A program made the translations under genes and the position numbers. Below the pieces are notes generated by a model. The model worked only from the letters and a program-made list of their open reading frames with translations, made no database searches and had not been told where the DNA came from. A stretch of DNA of 7,951 nt from Anaerolineae bacterium (GTDB lineage Bacteria; Chloroflexota; Anaerolineae; 4572-78; NAK82). Location of the stretch: positions 1-7,951 of the forward strand of contig JANXAX010000100.1 of assembly GCA_025062175.1 (NCBI GenBank). The letters are read 5' to 3'. Positions 5,945 through 7,951 of this stretch are shown one piece after another (positions within the stretch are counted from its first letter, which is position 1; each line of letters begins with the position of its first letter).

Positions 5945-7393
5945 TTAACGGCTTCCCAATCGTTGTTCTGCGCGCAAGACCACCTCACGTAGCGCGCGCT
6001 TCACAGCCTCAGGTAAAGGGGGCGGGCGATGCTCGGCCAGAATCGCATCCACGCGCTGCGCAGCCCGTGCTTCCATCGAGGTCGCTCCGTGAGAAGCCCA
6101 AACCGCGTAGACGTTCTTATCGGCCAGCCGCGAATAGTGGGCTTCGCGGAAGTGGTGCAAAGTGTGAGGATGTTCAAGGTAACTTCCAGTTGGACCGAGC
6201 TCCTCGATAACTTCAAGCGCCAGAGTTTCGTCATCCACGCGAACTTCTTTGGTGGCAGCGCGCAGGAATCCCAGGATATCGTCAGCGATCACCATAAGTG
6301 CTAAGGAGCCCTGCATGCCAGCATCCATAAACCCCACATCGTGGATAAGGTTGGCGCCGTGCAACAATGCGGTCATCAGACTGAGTGTGACCTCGAAACC
6401 ACATTGCTGGTCGAGCACTTTGGAATCGGTAGCGCCGCCCAGCCCGAAGACGGGAAGATTGTAGAATTTTCCCAGTACAGTTGCCACACCCTGTTCCTCG
6501 GCCAGGACGTAATTGCCCACCATGGTTTGCAAATTGTATGGGCCGCCGTTCCAGCCGGCCACGGCCACCGGCGCTCCTTCACGCACCAATTGAGTCAATA
6601 CGATACCCAACAAGGTGCCCGCATTCAAAGCGGCCATACAGCCCGCAGTGGTGACCGGCGCGTTGACTCCCCCGGCGTTGAGAGGGATGTACATCTGGGG
6701 CAGACCCCGTTCCGCCAGATAGATAGATTTCTGCAGGGCTTCGGCGTTGGCGATCAAACCGGAGGTCAGATTGATATAGCATGCTGCAAACGGGCGCTCC
6801 TGGAACGCCTGGCGACCACCCGCCACGATTTCGCACATCTCCACGGCCGCCACACAACCGCTAAGGTCGGGAGTCACGAACACAATCGGTTTGGTGGTGT
6901 GATGGAGCATCGCTTCCATCTGATAACGGTCGTAGATGCGTCCGTCCACATCCAAAGGCAAAAACATAGACATGACGAAATCTATCTCGGGCAACGCATC
7001 CTGCACAAGGGCCGCTTCGATGACATCTTGCAGCACTGCTTTGCGGCGCGTTCCGGTGCGATGGTCAAGCACATAGAGGCAATCGGAACCACCGCCGAAG
7101 TAAGCACGGTATCCGCCAGCCTGGATCACTACACGCCCGTTGCGATCATGCAAGCGCATTTGATGGGGCACTGTGCTCAGCGCACGCTGCACCATGGCTT
7201 CTGAGAGACGTACCCAGATGCCGTCCACGCGCGCACCACCGTGTTGCAACAGTTCGCGCGCCTTGGCATCATGCACTTCCACTTCTACCCGATCGAGAAT
7301 TTCCAGGCTTGCCGCATGGATGCGCTCACACTCTTCGCTCCCCAAGCGTGTGTAATGGGTGATGGCAGTATGCATCGGCTGGGTCTCAATCAT
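5945..7393 (-). CDS. MttB-family (trimethylamine methyltransferase-like) protein, non-pyrrolysine
   Basis: A 482-residue member of the MttB superfamily. Known members demethylate trimethylamine (pyrrolysine-containing MttB) or quaternary amines such as glycine betaine, proline betaine or carnitine (MtgB, MtpB, MtcB; no pyrrolysine) and pass the methyl group to a corrinoid protein. The family pattern runs through the whole protein: SLEILDRVEVEV (29-40), GGGSDCLYVLD (100-110), INLTSGLIANAEALQK (207-222), NAGTLLGIVLTQLVREGAPV (257-276), GATDSKVLDQQCGFEVTLSL (320-339), GANLIHDVGFMDAGM (346-360), VDDETLALEVIEELGPTGSYL (386-406) and HTLHHFR (410-416). There is no in-frame amber codon, and TAG serves as an ordinary stop in neighbouring genes. 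The ATG at 7391-7393 has GGAG (complement of 7403-7406) 9 nt upstream. It lies 29 bp after glpK. No corrinoid protein or reactivase gene is in the window. Substrate unknown. Confidence 0.9.
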   Translation of the reverse strand: MIETQPMHTAITHYTRLGSEECERIHAASLEILDRVEVEVHDAKARELLQHGGARVDGIWVRLSEAMVQRALSTVPHQMRLHDRNGRVVIQAGGYRAYFGGGSDCLYVLDHRTGTRRKAVLQDVIEAALVQDALPEIDFVMSMFLPLDVDGRIYDRYQMEAMLHHTTKPIVFVTPDLSGCVAAVEMCEIVAGGRQAFQERPFAACYINLTSGLIANAEALQKSIYLAERGLPQMYIPLNAGGVNAPVTTAGCMAALNAGTLLGIVLTQLVREGAPVAVAGWNGGPYNLQTMVGNYVLAEEQGVATVLGKFYNLPVFGLGGATDSKVLDQQCGFEVTLSLMTALLHGANLIHDVGFMDAGMQGSLALMVIADDILGFLRAATKEVRVDDETLALEVIEELGPTGSYLEHPHTLHHFREAHYSRLADKNVYAVWASHGATSMEARAAQRVDAILAEHRPPPLPEAVKRALREVVLRAEQRLGSR

Positions 7394-7402
7394 AGAATCG
7401 GT

Positions 7403-7406
7403 CTCC
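7403..7406 (-). promoter_or_regulatory. Shine-Dalgarno of the MttB-family gene
   Basis: GGAG on the minus strand, 9 nt before the ATG at 7391-7393, in the 29 bp gap after the glpK stop. It settles the start and favours co-transcription with glpK over an own promoter, for which there is little room. Confidence 0.55.
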
Positions 7407-7422
7407 AGATCAAGAGAGAGGT

Positions 7423-7825
7423 TTACTCAAGCCATCCTATAGCCCGCTCGACTGCTTGTAGCCAACGCCGATAGAGACGCTCCCGCTGTACAGCGCCCAT
7501 ATGCGGTTGCCAACACTGTTCAGGGGTCCATTGGGCGCGCAGCGCTTCTGTCGAGCTCCACAGTCCTGCTGCCAGGCCAGCTGCATAGGCGGCGCCCAGA
7601 GCGGTGGTTTCGCTGATCTGTGGACGCACCACCGGCACCCCCAAGATGTCCGCCTGGAATTGCATCAACAACGCGTTGCAAACCATCCCACCGTCAACCT
7701 TGAGCATTCGAATAGGCATACCGGTGTCCTGTTGCATCGCTTCCAAGACGGCACGCGTCTGAAAGGCAGTTGCCTCCAGCACGGCGCGTGCCAAGTGGCC
7801 CTTGTGGGTATGGCGCGTCAGCCCG
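7423..7825 (-). CDS. glpK: Glycerol kinase, C-terminal quarter only (5' end lost at a junction)
   Basis: C-terminal part of glycerol kinase, which phosphorylates glycerol to sn-glycerol 3-phosphate with ATP (FGGY kinase family, cytoplasmic). About 133 of the usual 495-505 residues are present. Clear GlpK blocks, in order: GLTRHTHKGHLARAVLEATAFQTRAVLEAM (FGGY signature region), LKVDGGMVCNALLMQFQADILGVPVVRP, ETTALGAAYAAGLAAGLW, and the C-terminal ERLYRRW..AVERAIGW. The 3' end with its TAA at 7423-7425 is intact, 29 bp before the MttB-family ATG. Upstream of about 7825 (minus-strand sense) the frame stays open to 7920, but the residues no longer resemble GlpK; that DNA instead codes on the other strand for AtpE. 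The ATP-binding N-terminal domain is therefore absent, and the fragment as it stands could not be a working kinase. Whether this is an assembly join or a true truncation cannot be told here. Confidence 0.88.
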
Positions 7826-7826
7826 A
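7810..7826. other. Head-on glpK/atpE junction with short shared sequence
   Basis: Within this stretch the homology switches from minus-strand glpK (left) to plus-strand atpE (right). Positions 7813-7824 read GCGCGTCAGCCC, which codes for the ARQP of AtpE on the plus strand and, as GGGCTGACGCGC, for the GLTR of GlpK on the minus strand. Both motifs are conserved in their own families, so about 12 bp could belong to either gene and may have served as microhomology for the join. This is typical of chimeras from amplification or assembly; a biological inversion or deletion breakpoint is the alternative. Confidence 0.7.
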
Positions 7827-7951
7827 AATGGCAGGGCGCATCCAAACGGGTATGATTATCGCCCTCGCGTTCATCGAATCGCTCGTGCTGTTCTCGTTTG
7901 TGGTGTTCCTGCTGCTGCAAGGGCGACTACCCGCTGAGATCCCGACCGCCG
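7810..7951 (+). CDS. atpE: ATP synthase F0 subunit c, C-terminal half (5' end lost at junction, 3' end beyond window)
   Basis: The plus strand encodes, from about 7810, MARQPEMAGRIQTGMIIALA followed by FIESLVLFSFVVFLLLQGRLPAEIPTA. This is the polar RQP loop and second transmembrane helix of the F0F1 ATP synthase c-ring subunit, with the proton-carrying glutamate codon at 7876-7878. Subunit c is a helical hairpin of 70-90 residues; here the first helix is missing. Upstream in the same frame the residues (for example GACQVALVG) do not match the glycine/alanine-rich helix 1 and instead belong to antisense glpK. No start codon with a Shine-Dalgarno is seen, and the frame is still open at the window end. 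None of the usual atp genes lie next to it on the left. The identification rests on motif recognition over 47 residues. Confidence 0.8.
   Translation, partial: MARQPEMAGRIQTGMIIALAFIESLVLFSFVVFLLLQGRLPAEIPTA

Noticed and set aside
6341..7204. A 287-codon plus-strand open frame inside the MttB-family gene
   Set aside because: It is antisense to a gene with clear family homology along its whole length, has no recognisable motifs, and long antisense frames are expected in GC-rich coding DNA.
7826..7920. Extension of the glpK frame to an ATG at 7920
   Set aside because: The residues (QQQEHHKREQHERFDEREGD) are unlike GlpK and are the reverse-complement reading of the AtpE helix; the ATG is not a real start.

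Overview
The window looks like chromosomal DNA from a moderately GC-rich bacterium. The housekeeping genes, the non-pyrrolysine MttB-family enzyme and the AtpE sequence together fit a Chloroflexota-like lineage, probably from a metagenome or draft assembly. This taxonomic guess is an inference from gene content and was not tested by any search. I see no rRNA, tRNA, CRISPR array, insertion sequence or prophage gene.

Left part (1 to about 3085, minus strand): a tight set read right to left, pgeF (laccase-domain peptidoglycan-editing factor), a YggS/PLPBP-family PLP protein, proC (pyrroline-5-carboxylate reductase), a YggT-family two-helix membrane protein and a DUF167/YggU protein cut by the window edge. 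Gaps are 13 and 20 bp, then a 14 bp overlap, then 55 bp, so this is very probably one operon. It combines the ylmD-ylmE pairing known from Firmicutes with the yggS-proC-yggT-yggU order known from Gammaproteobacteria.

Middle (about 3086 to 4594): a short AT-richer intergenic region separates pgeF from the divergent plus-strand gene trmFO, the folate/FAD-dependent tRNA U54 methyltransferase. Both catalytic cysteines are present. trmFO converges on the next block.

Right part (4632 to about 7825, minus strand): a second co-directional set, read right to left: the last quarter of glycerol kinase (glpK), an MttB-family methyltransferase without pyrrolysine, and a PLP-dependent trans-sulfuration enzyme (Cys/Met metabolism family). 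Spacings are 29 and 44 bp, which suggests co-transcription. A methyltransferase beside a sulfur amino acid enzyme hints at linked methyl and sulfur metabolism, but the substrates cannot be read from the sequence.

Right edge (about 7810 to 7951): the minus-strand glpK homology stops abruptly about three quarters of the way into the gene. From the same point the plus strand encodes the C-terminal half of ATP synthase subunit c (AtpE), including the RQP loop and the proton-carrying glutamate. Two unrelated housekeeping genes, each broken at the same spot and joined head-on through about 12 bp of shared sequence, look like a chimeric assembly or amplification join, or less probably a real rearrangement breakpoint. 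This is the most striking feature of the window.
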